NCBI RefSeq assembly: GCF_014654205.1
Contig: NZ_BNAW01000019.1
Location: forward strand, 81,488-145,487
Length of the DNA: 64,000 bases
Direction: 5' to 3'
DNA from: Amycolatopsis bullii
Lineage (GTDB): Bacteria; Actinomycetota; Actinomycetes; Mycobacteriales; Pseudonocardiaceae
The first letter of the stretch is position 1. Each line of letters opens with the position of its first letter. Shown one piece after another: positions 8,568 to 16,458 of this stretch. The notes beneath the pieces are model-generated. The model saw only the letters and a list, made by a program, of their open reading frames with translations, searched no databases and was not told where the DNA came from. The position numbers and the translations under genes are program-made.

Positions 8568-9260
8568 TCACATGGTGAGAAATTCGCCCGGTTTCGTCAC
8601 CACGGGTGACTCGACGTAGAGCCCGCGGTACTCGTCCTGGATCCCCGAGTTGTGCACCTGCAGCGCGAGCGGGCCGACGCGCCCGGCCGTCTTGTCGGCG
8701 AACCGCAGCACTTCCACGCCCTTGCAGGTGATCGTCGTGCTGGTGAGCGGGCAGCACGCCATCCGCGCGACACCCGTGGCGGCGTCGCCGATCAGCTCGC
8801 ACTGCGCCCACTTCTTGATGTCGATGGTCGGGTGCGACAGCTGCCGGAACAGTTTCCCGCCCCCGTCGTTGTGCCCCGGCCGGTAGTCCCAGTGTCCCCC
8901 GTTCGGCGGCTGGAACTGGATGGCGCTCAGCGCATCGCGGATCGGGTCGGTGGTGCCCCAGATCAGCACGGTCGGTTTGTGGTTGCCCTTGACCTGCCGG
9001 ACATTGAATATCCACCGAAACGTGCCGACCTGCTGTTTGTTGTAGTACAACCAGCCGCGCGCGGTGCCGTTGCCGTGGACGACCCCGTTTTCCGCCGACC
9101 AGAGCCCGGTTTTCGACGACGTCCACGCGCTCAGGTCGGTGCCGTCGAACATCGAAACCAGATTCGGGTCACCGTAAGGGTTTTCGGCCGCCGCGGCCGG
9201 TGCCGGGACCGAGGCCGCGACGATCCCCGCGGCCAGCACACCGAAGAGTTTCCGAAACAT
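8568..9260 (-). CDS. secreted DUF1080 (3-keto-disaccharide hydrolase-like) protein
   Basis: 230 residues with a signal peptide (MFRKLFGVLAAGIVAASVPAP, cleavage near residue 25) and an AGGA-type site before the ATG. The mature protein carries the DUF1080 concanavalin-like beta-sandwich: FDGTDLSAWTSSKTGLWSAENGVVHG near the start, then GWLYYNKQQVGTF, HWDYRPGHNDGG and the C-terminal GPLALQVHNSGIQDEYRGLYVE. The family includes lectin/glucanase-like folds and 3-keto-glycoside hydrolases acting on oxidised sugars. It is likely extracellular and saccharide-directed. It lies 122 bases upstream of the IclR gene on the same strand. Confidence 0.85.
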   Translation of the reverse strand: MFRKLFGVLAAGIVAASVPAPAAAAENPYGDPNLVSMFDGTDLSAWTSSKTGLWSAENGVVHGNGTARGWLYYNKQQVGTFRWIFNVRQVKGNHKPTVLIWGTTDPIRDALSAIQFQPPNGGHWDYRPGHNDGGGKLFRQLSHPTIDIKKWAQCELIGDAATGVARMACCPLTSTTITCKGVEVLRFADKTAGRVGPLALQVHNSGIQDEYRGLYVESPVVTKPGEFLTM

Positions 9261-9336
9261 CTTGCCGTCCTCTCGTCGAACGCGGATCGAGGGTTCGGAC
9301 GGCGGATTTCACGTTAGGAGCGGCGCGGGCCGGGCG

Positions 9337-10920
9337 TCAACCACGGTCCCGGTGACCGGTGAGGAACGGCGTGAGCAGGCCGGGCAGCGCCCGGTCGGCG
9401 AGCGCCAGCCCGTCGGCCTCGCCGACGTCGAGCACCTGGTACTTGCCCTTGCCCGCGGCGACCGGCGCGATCAGCGTGACCAGCCCGGCCCGGCGCTGGA
9501 AGTACGAGCGCTCGACGACGATCCCGGTCAGCCCGTCGCAGCGGACCGCTGCCGTGCCGCGGTCCAGCGAGCCCGACCGCGTCACCAGGTACCGGCCGGT
9601 GAGCGCGTGCCCGAGGCCGCGGTAGCGGTCCCAGCCGACCAGGGCCGCGAACGGCACCAGCACCAGCGCGACCTGCCACGGCCAGTCCGGCAGCGCGCCG
9701 AGCCGGGCCAGGCCGTAGAGCGCCGCGGCGAGCAGCAGCACGCCGAGGACGGCCCGGGACAGCCGCCGGTACAGCGCCCGGCGCGGGTGGCGCACCAGCG
9801 GGGTCGCGGCCGGGTCCTCGCCCAGCACCTCGGCGACGACTTCGTGCGCGCGGGCCAGCGGCGCCGGGGGCAGCAACAGGCTGCCGCCCTTGTCCGCGCT
9901 CTTGCCTTCCCGCAGGCCGGCGGCGATGGCGACGCAGCGGGCGCCGCCGGCCAGCCGCAGCGGCAGCGGTTCGCGGATTTCGGCGCCGCGCAGGCGGTCC
10001 TCTTCGATCGACACCGACCGCGTGGTGACCAGCCCCCGGCGGACGTGCAGGGTGCCGCCGGGTTCGCGGGTGAGCCGGAAGTTCCAGAACGACAGCACGT
10101 ACCCGCCGATCGACAGCAGCGAGACGAGCACCAGCAGCCCGGCCGCGGCGAGCACCAGGCTCAGCCACACGGGAGTGTCGGCGAAGTGCCCGACGACGGC
10201 CTGGACCAGCGAGAACTGGATCGGGTCGAAGTGCAGCTCGTGTGCGAAGTGGTAGACGGTGCCGACGGCCGCACCCACCACCGCCAGCCCCGACAGCGTG
10301 AAGGGCGCGTACCGCAGCCACCGCTTGTCGACCGCGGCGATGAGCTGCTCCGGCGGCGCCGTGGCGGCTACGGCGTCCGGGTCGGAGACGGCCTCGGCCT
10401 TGCGGTGCAGCAGGAGCGTCCGCAGCCGCTGGGCCTCGGCGATGGTGACGGCATCGAGGACGAGCTCGTCCTTGCCCGGCCCCTTCCCGTGCGAGTGCCG
10501 TCCGGTGCCGATCCGCGCGGCGGCCAGCGAGAACAGCCGGTGCTTCGGCTCGGAGGTGACGTCGACCGTGCGGATCCGGTCGCGCGGGACGGCCCGGTGC
10601 TTGCGCTGCAGCAGCCCGGTACGCCACTCGACCTGCGACTCGGTGATCCGGTAGCGCGAAGTCAGCACGTGGGAAACCCCGGTGAACACGGCGATCGCGG
10701 TGAACACGAGGCCGACCCACTGCCACGGTTCGCCGTGGCCGAACAACAGCGCGCCCAGCAGCACCGGCAGCGACTTCACCAGATCGAGCACCGGCCGGAT
10801 GAGCAGCATGCGCCGGTCGAGGTGGTGCCACGGCGCCTCCTGCGTGCCCTCGGCGGGTGGGGTGATCGCTTCGGTGCTTTCGGCCGCCTCCGCGGGAAAG
10901 AGTGCGTCGCCGGGGCTCAC
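9337..10920 (-). CDS. membrane protein with bacterial PH (bPH_2/YdbT-like) domains
   Basis: 527 residues from the GTG at 10920, whose GTGA overlaps the stop of the upstream PH gene. Pairs of transmembrane helices alternate with bPH_2 (DUF304) units: SRYRITESQVEWRTGLLQRKHRAVPRDRIRTVDV near residue 90, FRLTREPGGTLHVRRGLVTTR near 265, and GRYLVTRSGSLDRGTAAVRCDGLTG near 425. This is the YdbT layout; YdbS/YdbT pairs occur together in many Gram-positives. In Bacillus they have been linked to resistance to some bacteriocins, and the biochemical role is unclear. A paralogue stands at 20102. Confidence 0.85.
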   Translation of the reverse strand: MSPGDALFPAEAAESTEAITPPAEGTQEAPWHHLDRRMLLIRPVLDLVKSLPVLLGALLFGHGEPWQWVGLVFTAIAVFTGVSHVLTSRYRITESQVEWRTGLLQRKHRAVPRDRIRTVDVTSEPKHRLFSLAAARIGTGRHSHGKGPGKDELVLDAVTIAEAQRLRTLLLHRKAEAVSDPDAVAATAPPEQLIAAVDKRWLRYAPFTLSGLAVVGAAVGTVYHFAHELHFDPIQFSLVQAVVGHFADTPVWLSLVLAAAGLLVLVSLLSIGGYVLSFWNFRLTREPGGTLHVRRGLVTTRSVSIEEDRLRGAEIREPLPLRLAGGARCVAIAAGLREGKSADKGGSLLLPPAPLARAHEVVAEVLGEDPAATPLVRHPRRALYRRLSRAVLGVLLLAAALYGLARLGALPDWPWQVALVLVPFAALVGWDRYRGLGHALTGRYLVTRSGSLDRGTAAVRCDGLTGIVVERSYFQRRAGLVTLIAPVAAGKGKYQVLDVGEADGLALADRALPGLLTPFLTGHRDRG

Positions 10921-11426
10921 GTGGCGTCCCCGCGCACCGCCTGGGTCGTCTTCGTGAGCTCGTCGGCCAAGGCCAGCGCGCGGTCGTGCGCCAGCCCCGA
11001 GATCCGCAGCGGGCCCGCCGCGGACGCCGTGGTCACGGTGATCTTCGCCAGCCCGAACAGCTGCTCGAAGGGGTCGCGCTCGATGTCGACGGTCTGGATC
11101 CGCGAGACCGGCGCGATCCGCCACTCCTGCTTCAGCCAGCCGGACTGCGTGTAGACGGCCTCGCCGGTGACCTCCCAGCGGTGCACGCGGTAGCGCCACT
11201 GGGGCATCACGAGCAGGTGAAGCGGGCCGAGCACGCAGGAGAGCACCAGCGTCACGGTCAGGAACGACGGCGCGTCGTCGCTGGTCACCACGATGAGGGT
11301 CTGGATGCCGAGCAGGACGATCCAGAGGATCGAGGCGGTGACCGTCCAGTAGCCGATGGCCCGGCGGCTGACCCGGTGCGCCGGCGGCCGCAGCCGGGGC
11401 GCCGTGCTCGTGGTGTGTTCGCTCAC
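10917..11426 (-). CDS. bPH_2 domain membrane protein, YdbS-like
   Basis: 169 residues. Two transmembrane helices (about residues 25-46 and 55-75) are followed by one bPH_2 domain: WRYRVHRWEVTGEAVYTQSGWLKQEWRIAPVSRIQTVDIERDPFEQLFGLAKITV. The last part, RISGLAHDRALALADEL, is the usual C-terminus of YdbS proteins. The stop overlaps the GTG of the larger YdbT-like gene by four bases, so the two are co-translated and probably form one membrane complex. The gene is divergent from the PAC2 gene. Confidence 0.87.
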   Translation of the reverse strand: MSEHTTSTAPRLRPPAHRVSRRAIGYWTVTASILWIVLLGIQTLIVVTSDDAPSFLTVTLVLSCVLGPLHLLVMPQWRYRVHRWEVTGEAVYTQSGWLKQEWRIAPVSRIQTVDIERDPFEQLFGLAKITVTTASAAGPLRISGLAHDRALALADELTKTTQAVRGDAT

Positions 11427-11599
11427 CGCTCAAGCGTGCCCGATCGGGGCCTTGCGTGCCCACGACGGTTGTCACGATGGCGATCCGGTCGGGCCTCGAT
11501 CGCGTGGCGTTACGATCGGCGACACCGCCGGAGGAATGGAATCGCTCTCCGGGTGTGTTGTGCTTGACGGATTGGTATAGCGGAGAGCAGGAGGACCCG

Positions 11600-12517
11600 G
11601 TGGGACTCGATCCCGACGACCTGTACGAGGTGGACTCGGACGTCCCCGACCTGACCGGCGCGGTGCTGCTGCACCACTTCGAGGGGTTCATGGACGCCGG
11701 CTCGGCGGGCCGTCTGCTGGCCGAGCACCTGCTGGGCGGCGAGCACCGGGTGATCGCCCGCTTCGACGTCGACCGGCTCATCGACTACCGCTCGCGGCGG
11801 CCGACGATGACCTACGCGGTCGACCACTGGGAGGACTACGACGCGCCCGAGCTGGTGGTGCACCTGCTGCACGACACCGACGGCACGCCGTTCCTGCTGC
11901 TGACCGGCCCGGAGCCGGACCACGACTGGGAGCGGTTCAGCGCGGCGGTCCGGAACCTGGTCGAGCGCTGGGGCGTCCGGCTGACCGCCGGGTTCCACGG
12001 CATCCCGATGGGCGCGCCGCACACCCGCCCGCTCGGCGTCACCGCGCACGCCACCCGCAAGGACCTGGTCGGCGACAACCAGCCGCTGCCGAACCGGCTG
12101 CAGGTGCCGGGCAGCCTCGCCGCGCTGCTGGAGTACCGGCTCGGCGAGTGGGGTCACGACGCCATGGGCTTCGCCGCGCACGTGCCGCACTACCTCGCCC
12201 AGTCGACGTACCCGGCGGCCTCGCTGATCGTGCTCGACGCGCTGAGCCGGGCGACCGGGCTGAGCCTGCCCGAGGGCGAGCTGCGGGCGGCCGCGGACCT
12301 GGCCGACGCCGAGATCAACCGCCAGGTCGCGGAGTCCGACGAGATCGCCGACGTCGTCCGCGCCCTGGAGCGGCAGTACGACACGTTCGTCGAGGCGTCC
12401 GACCGCGGCAGCCTGCTCGCGGAGTCGGTCGAGCACATGCCGACGGCGGAGGAGCTCGGCTCCCAGTTCGAGCGGTTCCTGGCCGAGCAGAACGGTGGCG
12501 ACGGGACCGAGCGGTGA
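11600..12517 (+). CDS. PAC2 family protein (proteasome assembly chaperone-like)
   Basis: 305 residues from a GTG preceded by AGGAGGA. The opening (DVPDLTGAVLLHHFEGFMDAGSAGRLLAEHLL) and the segment GFHGIPMGAPHTRPLGVTAHAT are characteristic of actinomycete PAC2 proteins, which share a fold with eukaryotic proteasome assembly chaperones and belong to lineages that have 20S proteasomes. The C-terminal 60 residues are helical and acidic. Its end overlaps the GTG of a methyltransferase gene (GTGA). The molecular function in bacteria is not settled. Confidence 0.87.
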   Translation: MGLDPDDLYEVDSDVPDLTGAVLLHHFEGFMDAGSAGRLLAEHLLGGEHRVIARFDVDRLIDYRSRRPTMTYAVDHWEDYDAPELVVHLLHDTDGTPFLLLTGPEPDHDWERFSAAVRNLVERWGVRLTAGFHGIPMGAPHTRPLGVTAHATRKDLVGDNQPLPNRLQVPGSLAALLEYRLGEWGHDAMGFAAHVPHYLAQSTYPAASLIVLDALSRATGLSLPEGELRAAADLADAEINRQVAESDEIADVVRALERQYDTFVEASDRGSLLAESVEHMPTAEELGSQFERFLAEQNGGDGTER

Positions 12518-13248
12518 CGGCCCGCTACGACGAGATCGGCGTCGGCTACGCGCTGGGACGGCGGACCGACCCGCGCTGGCTCGAGCCGGTGGTGTCCGCG
12601 CTGGGCTCCGCGGCTTCGGTGCTGGACGTCGGCTCCGGAACGGGGTCCTACGAGCCGCCCGCGCGGGACGTCGTCGCGGTCGAGCCGTCGGCGGAGATGA
12701 TCCGGCAGCGGTCCCCGGAGGCCGCGCCGGTCGTGCGGGCGGTCGCGGAAGCGCTTCCGTTCGCCTCGGGCTCGTTCGACGCCGCGCTGGCGGTGCTGAC
12801 GGTGCACCACTGGCCCGACTGGCGCGCCGGGCTCACCGAGCTGCGGCGGGTCGCGTCCCGGCAGGTCGTCCTCGCGTACGACACGGCCCGGCACAACGAC
12901 TTCTGGTTCGTGCGGGAGTACGTGCCGGAGGTGGCCGCGCTCGAGGACTCACGTCCTTCGGCGCCGGAGATCGCCGACTTCCTCGGCGCGTCTTCGGTGC
13001 GGCCGTTGCCGGTGCCGTGGGACTTCACGGACGGCGTCTTCCCGGCGTACTGGCGACGGCCGGAGGCCTACCTGGACCCGGCGGTGCGCCGGTCCTGCTC
13101 GGCGCTGGCCCAGACCGCGCCGGAGGCGGTGTCCCGGGGAATCGACCGGCTGCGGGCGGACCTGGAGTCCGGGCGGTGGCAGCGGGAGCACGCGGAGCTG
13201 CTGGAGCTGCCGGAGTGGGACGCGGGGTTCCGGCTGATCGTGGCCTAG
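12514..13248 (+). CDS. class I SAM-dependent methyltransferase
   Basis: 244 residues starting at a GTG that overlaps the PAC2 stop by four bases. The SAM motif I reads VLDVGSGTGSYE and the acidic strand 2 end is VAVEPSAEM; motif post-I is AEALPFASGSFDAALAVLTVHHWPDW, typical of Methyltransf_11 (UbiE/MenG-like) enzymes. It acts on an unknown small molecule. It is likely co-expressed with PAC2; the next gene (MarR) converges with a gap of only three bases. Confidence 0.88.
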   Translation: MTARYDEIGVGYALGRRTDPRWLEPVVSALGSAASVLDVGSGTGSYEPPARDVVAVEPSAEMIRQRSPEAAPVVRAVAEALPFASGSFDAALAVLTVHHWPDWRAGLTELRRVASRQVVLAYDTARHNDFWFVREYVPEVAALEDSRPSAPEIADFLGASSVRPLPVPWDFTDGVFPAYWRRPEAYLDPAVRRSCSALAQTAPEAVSRGIDRLRADLESGRWQREHAELLELPEWDAGFRLIVA

Positions 13249-13251
13249 CGC

Positions 13252-13674
13252 TCACCACTCCTCGCGGGCCAGCTTGCCGACGGCTTCGGCGGTCTGCCGG
13301 AAGCCGGCCTCGCCCAGAACCGCGCGCAGCTGCGCGTTGAACTCCTCGATCTCCGGCGCGACGCGGGTCAGTGCTTCCTCGCCCGCCGCCGTCAGCTGCA
13401 GGACGACCGCCCGGTGCTCGCGGGGGTGCGGCTGCTTGGCGACCAGGCGTGCCTCGACGAGCCGGGTGACCATCGCCGTCACCGCGGATTCGCGCTGGCC
13501 GAGCCGCGCGGCGAGGTCCCGCTGGGTCAGGCCGCCTTCGCGCACGGCGAAGAGGGCGCCCAGCTGGGCCGTGGTGATGCCGGCCGCGGCGAGGCAGCGG
13601 CGGTCGGCCGCCACGCGCAGCCGGTGGGCGGCTTGCTGGAGCAGGAAGAACAGGCGCTGATCGGATTCGGGCAC
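13252..13674 (-). CDS. MarR family transcriptional regulator
   Basis: 140 residues from a GTG. The winged helix spans roughly residues 35-105: LFAVREGGLTQRDLAARLGQ is helix 2-3, RESAVTAMVTRLVEARLVAK the recognition helix, and PHPREHRAVVLQLT the wing with its conserved D/E-x-R. It is divergent from a hotdog thioesterase gene, and a perfect 16-bp palindrome (13714-13729) sits in the shared promoter, so it very likely represses that gene and perhaps itself. The ligand is unknown. Confidence 0.92.
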   Translation of the reverse strand: MPESDQRLFFLLQQAAHRLRVAADRRCLAAAGITTAQLGALFAVREGGLTQRDLAARLGQRESAVTAMVTRLVEARLVAKQPHPREHRAVVLQLTAAGEEALTRVAPEIEEFNAQLRAVLGEAGFRQTAEAVGKLAREEW

Positions 13675-13682
13675 ACCCGATC

Positions 13683-13688
13683 TTGACA
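13683..13688 (+). promoter_or_regulatory. putative -35 element of thioesterase promoter
   Basis: TTGACA matches the consensus -35 hexamer exactly. The expected -10 region (CATGCT, about 18 bases downstream) is weak. The MarR-type palindrome begins three to four bases after it, a layout suited to repression. Confidence 0.4.
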
Positions 13689-13713
13689 GCCCCGGCCGGA
13701 CCGCGCCATGCTG

Positions 13714-13729
13714 ACTTCACTAGTGAAGT
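13714..13729. promoter_or_regulatory. probable MarR operator (16-bp perfect palindrome)
   Basis: ACTTCACTAGTGAAGT is a perfect inverted repeat lying between the divergent MarR and thioesterase genes, nine bases before the thioesterase ATG. Length and position match MarR operators, which are 16-20 bp palindromes overlapping the promoter. Confidence 0.75.
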
Positions 13730-13737
13730 GAGGGGTC

Positions 13738-14145
13738 ATGCTCGATTTCGCAGCAGCGCGCGCCGGTCTGGCGAGCCAGCCGTTCAGCCGGCTCCTCGGC
13801 GCCCGGCTGACCGAGTTCGGCGACGGCGCGGCCACGCTCGAACTGGACATCCGCGAGGAACTCCAGCAGCAGAACGGCTACCTCCACGGCGGCGTGCTCG
13901 CCTACGCGGCCGACAACGCACTCACCTTCGCGGCGGGAACGGTGCTCGGCCCGGCGCTGCTCACGGCCGGCTTCGCGATCGACTACCTCCGCCCGGCGGT
14001 CGGGGTCAGCTTGCGGGCCCGCGCCGTCGTCGTGCAGGCCGGGCGGTCGCGGGCCACCTGCCGGTGCGATGTGTACACAGTGGACACCGACGGCGAGCCG
14101 GTGCTGTGCGCCGCCGCGCAGGGGAGCGCGCGCTCGAAACCCTAG
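13738..14145 (+). CDS. hotdog-fold PaaI-like thioesterase
   Basis: 135 residues. NGYLHGGVLAYAADNALTFAAGT is the hotdog central helix with the usual HGG at its start, followed by strands TAGFAIDYLRPAVG and LRARAVVVQAGRSRATCRCDVYT. This is the YigI/PaaI class that hydrolyses aryl- or acyl-CoA thioesters. The ATG lies just downstream of the MarR palindrome, so expression is probably released by a CoA ester or its parent acid. The last bases overlap the end of the convergent MCE gene by four. Confidence 0.88.
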   Translation: MLDFAAARAGLASQPFSRLLGARLTEFGDGAATLELDIREELQQQNGYLHGGVLAYAADNALTFAAGTVLGPALLTAGFAIDYLRPAVGVSLRARAVVVQAGRSRATCRCDVYTVDTDGEPVLCAAAQGSARSKP

Positions 14146-15104
14146 CCGTGGCACCCTTCTTCGTTCAGCGGGCCGAACGACGGCAGGACCAGCCCGCACA
14201 GGTAGCCGTCGACCCAGCGGCCGCTCCCCGCGATGTTGGTCCCCAGCCGGACGAACGGCGCGAAGCCCCGGATGCCCTCGGCCAGCGCGTCCTGGTTGCG
14301 CTGCAGCATCGACGTCAGCTGGTCCAGGTCGGCCAGCAGCGGGCCGACGCGTGACTCCGCGATCAGCCCGGATAGCTCCGACGACAACCGCCGGGAGCCG
14401 TCGAGCAGGGTGGTGATCGCCGTCTCGCGGTTGATCACCTCCGCCAGGAGCTCGTTGCCGTCGTCGAGGAGGCGGCGGACGGCCGCGTCGCGGTCGACGA
14501 GCGTCTGCGACACCACCCGCGTGTTGCCCAGCAGTGACCCGAGCTGCCGGTCCCGGGACGCCAGTGAATCCGACAGCCGCGAGAGCCCGGTCAGCGCCGC
14601 GCGGACGCTCTGCGGCGTGTTCGCCAGTGTCGCCGAAAGTGTGTCGAAGCTCCGGGCCAGCCGGGTGGTGTCGATGCGGTCCACTGTGGACGAGAGGTCG
14701 CCGAACGCCGTGAGGATGTCGTAGGGCACCGTCGTGCGCGACCGCGGAATGGGCGCGCCTGGGTCGAGCGTGGCCTCGCCCTGTGGGTCGAGGGCGAGGT
14801 ACTTCTGGCCCAGCACCGTCTTCAGCCGGATCGCCGCGGTCGTCGCGTCGCCCAGCCAGGCTCCCTTCGCCCGGAAGGAAACCAGCACGTGGTCGCCGCG
14901 CAGCCGGACGTCCGACACCCGGCCGACCTCGACGCCGGCGATGCGGACGTCGTTGCCCACCCCCAGCCCGGCCGCTTCGGCGAACTCCGCCGCGTACGTC
15001 GTCCCGTCGCCGATGACCGGCAGGGAACGGACGTTCAGCGCCGTGACCACACCCAGGGCCAGCACGGCCAGGCCGGCGAGGGCGGTCCTGACCGGGGCTG
15101 ACAT
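14142..15104 (-). CDS. orphan MCE (MlaD) family lipoprotein/secreted protein
   Basis: 320 residues if the ATG at 15104 is used, which puts a membrane anchor (VRTALAGLAVLALGVVTALNV) at the N-terminus; a GTG at 15128 is an alternative. Residues 35-115 are the MlaD/MCE beta-barrel domain (AEFAEAAGLGVGNDVRIAGVEVGRVSDVRL). The rest is long helical coil (DTLSATLANTPQSVRAALTGL to GPLLADLDQLTSML), and the C-terminus has the short Cys-containing tail of actinomycete Mce proteins. Mce proteins normally occur in six-gene clusters with YrbE permeases for lipid import; none are here. It follows a FAD monooxygenase gene within four bases. Confidence 0.85.
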   Translation of the reverse strand: MSAPVRTALAGLAVLALGVVTALNVRSLPVIGDGTTYAAEFAEAAGLGVGNDVRIAGVEVGRVSDVRLRGDHVLVSFRAKGAWLGDATTAAIRLKTVLGQKYLALDPQGEATLDPGAPIPRSRTTVPYDILTAFGDLSSTVDRIDTTRLARSFDTLSATLANTPQSVRAALTGLSRLSDSLASRDRQLGSLLGNTRVVSQTLVDRDAAVRRLLDDGNELLAEVINRETAITTLLDGSRRLSSELSGLIAESRVGPLLADLDQLTSMLQRNQDALAEGIRGFAPFVRLGTNIAGSGRWVDGYLCGLVLPSFGPLNEEGCHG

Positions 15105-15108
15105 GGCG

Positions 15109-16344
15109 TCAAGAGTGACCCGGCTCACGCCCGGCCGCCAGCCGGATCGCCCGATGAGAGGAATCGAGCTGCGGGTAGGCCCGGTATTCGAGCGCGTTGG
15201 CCGCCCGGTCGGTCATCCAGGTGAAGATGCTGCCGAACAGCCGCGTGCTGAGCATCCGGTAGCCGCGGTTGCGGCTGCGGATCTTCGCGGCCGTGCGCGG
15301 CGCGAGGAAGTTGCCGGAGCCCTTGCCGTTCTTCTGCCCGATCGTGGCCGGCTTCCGCAGCCGCTGCTCGTACTTCGCGAACGCCGTCACGTGGTCGCCG
15401 CCGGCCGCCGCGAGCTCGCCGGCCAGCACCTGGGCGCCCATCATCGCCAGTCCCGTCCCCGAGCCGCCCGGCCCGGCGCACCAGGCGGCGTCGCCGAGCA
15501 GCACCACCCGGCCCGCCGACCAGCGGTCGAGGTGGATCTGGCTGATCGAATCGACGTACAGGTCGTCGGCCGCGGGGAGCGCTTCGAGCAGCTTCGGCGT
15601 CTCCCAGCCGGTGTCGGCGAACAGCTGCGCGAGCAGGGCCGCCTGCTCGCCGGGCGTACGGCGGTGGAACTCGATGCCGTCGGCCGCGAAGACCAGGCCG
15701 ACGTGCAGCCGGTCCGGCAGCCGGTGGCTGCCCACCACCAGGCCGCGGCCGGGCTCGTTGTACATGATGCTGGTGTGGTCGAGCCCGAGGTGGTTGGGCG
15801 CGGTGAACCCGGCGATGCCGAAACCGAGGTCGCGCCGGAAGTCCTCCTCCGGCCCGAAGGCGGCGGCCCGGACGCCGGAGTGCACGCCGTCGGCCCCGAC
15901 GACCAGGTCGAACTTCCTCGGCGCGCCGCGGCGGAAGGTGACTTCGACGCCGTCGGCGGTCTCGGTGAGGCTCGTGACGCGGTCGCCGAAGACGTATTCG
16001 GTGTGGTCCGCGGTGTGCCGGTACAGGATCCGCGCGAGGTCGCCGCGCAGGATCTCGACCTCGCCGCTCCAGGCGGCGCCGGGCACGGTCAGTGCCGGAC
16101 GGCCGTCGGGACCGAGCACGGTCTGGTCGCCCATCGCCGTCTCGTACCGGCGGATTTCGTCGAGCACGCCCATCGCGGCCAGCAGTTTCACCTGCTCGCC
16201 GCGGAAGTCGACGGCCTGGCCACCGGGCCGCGGGGCCGGTGCGGACTCGACGACGGTCACGCGGTGGCCGGCGCGGTGCAGCCAGTGGGCCGCGGACGGG
16301 CCGGCGATGCCGGCCCCGGAGACGAGCACGGTCTTGGCGGTCAT
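15109..16344 (-). CDS. FAD-dependent monooxygenase (PheA/TetX-like aromatic hydroxylase)
   Basis: 411 residues. The N-terminal Rossmann motif VLVSGAGIAGPSAAHWL binds ADP of FAD, and VVESAPAPRPGGQAVD follows. DLVVGADGVHSGVR is the second FAD/NAD(P)H motif (D-G), and GRVVLLGDAAWCAGPGGSGTGLA is the third. The pattern is that of class A flavoprotein monooxygenases, which hydroxylate aromatics or tetracycline-like drugs. It is divergent from a TetR gene, a layout common for drug- or aromatic-inducible oxygenases, and just upstream of an MCE gene. The substrate is unknown. Confidence 0.9.
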   Translation of the reverse strand: MTAKTVLVSGAGIAGPSAAHWLHRAGHRVTVVESAPAPRPGGQAVDFRGEQVKLLAAMGVLDEIRRYETAMGDQTVLGPDGRPALTVPGAAWSGEVEILRGDLARILYRHTADHTEYVFGDRVTSLTETADGVEVTFRRGAPRKFDLVVGADGVHSGVRAAAFGPEEDFRRDLGFGIAGFTAPNHLGLDHTSIMYNEPGRGLVVGSHRLPDRLHVGLVFAADGIEFHRRTPGEQAALLAQLFADTGWETPKLLEALPAADDLYVDSISQIHLDRWSAGRVVLLGDAAWCAGPGGSGTGLAMMGAQVLAGELAAAGGDHVTAFAKYEQRLRKPATIGQKNGKGSGNFLAPRTAAKIRSRNRGYRMLSTRLFGSIFTWMTDRAANALEYRAYPQLDSSHRAIRLAAGREPGHS

Positions 16345-16399
16345 CGGAGGTTCCTCTCGGGTCGGTGGATGCCGGGACCGAGAGTGCGGGCGGCCGCTG

Positions 16400-16428
16400 A
16401 CGGTCCGCGCACGGTCCGCTGACGGCTC
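16400..16428. promoter_or_regulatory. three heptamer direct repeats at 11-bp spacing
   Basis: ACGGTCC-N4-ACGGTCC-N4-ACGGCTC: heptamers start at 16400, 16411 and 16422. They lie between the divergent FAD monooxygenase (start 16344) and TetR (start 16459) genes. An 11-bp periodicity puts the repeats on one face of the helix, as in SARP or OmpR/PhoB-type boxes. This differs from the palindromes usually bound by TetR proteins. Confidence 0.5.
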
Positions 16429-16458
16429 ACCCGGTGGCGCGCGGTTGCAGTCGCTAAC

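Noticed and set aside
10921..11781. N-terminal extension of the larger PH-domain gene
   Set aside because: The extra frame covers the YdbS-like gene in another frame and gives an Arg/Pro-rich translation. The GTGA overlap at 10917-10920 explains the true start.
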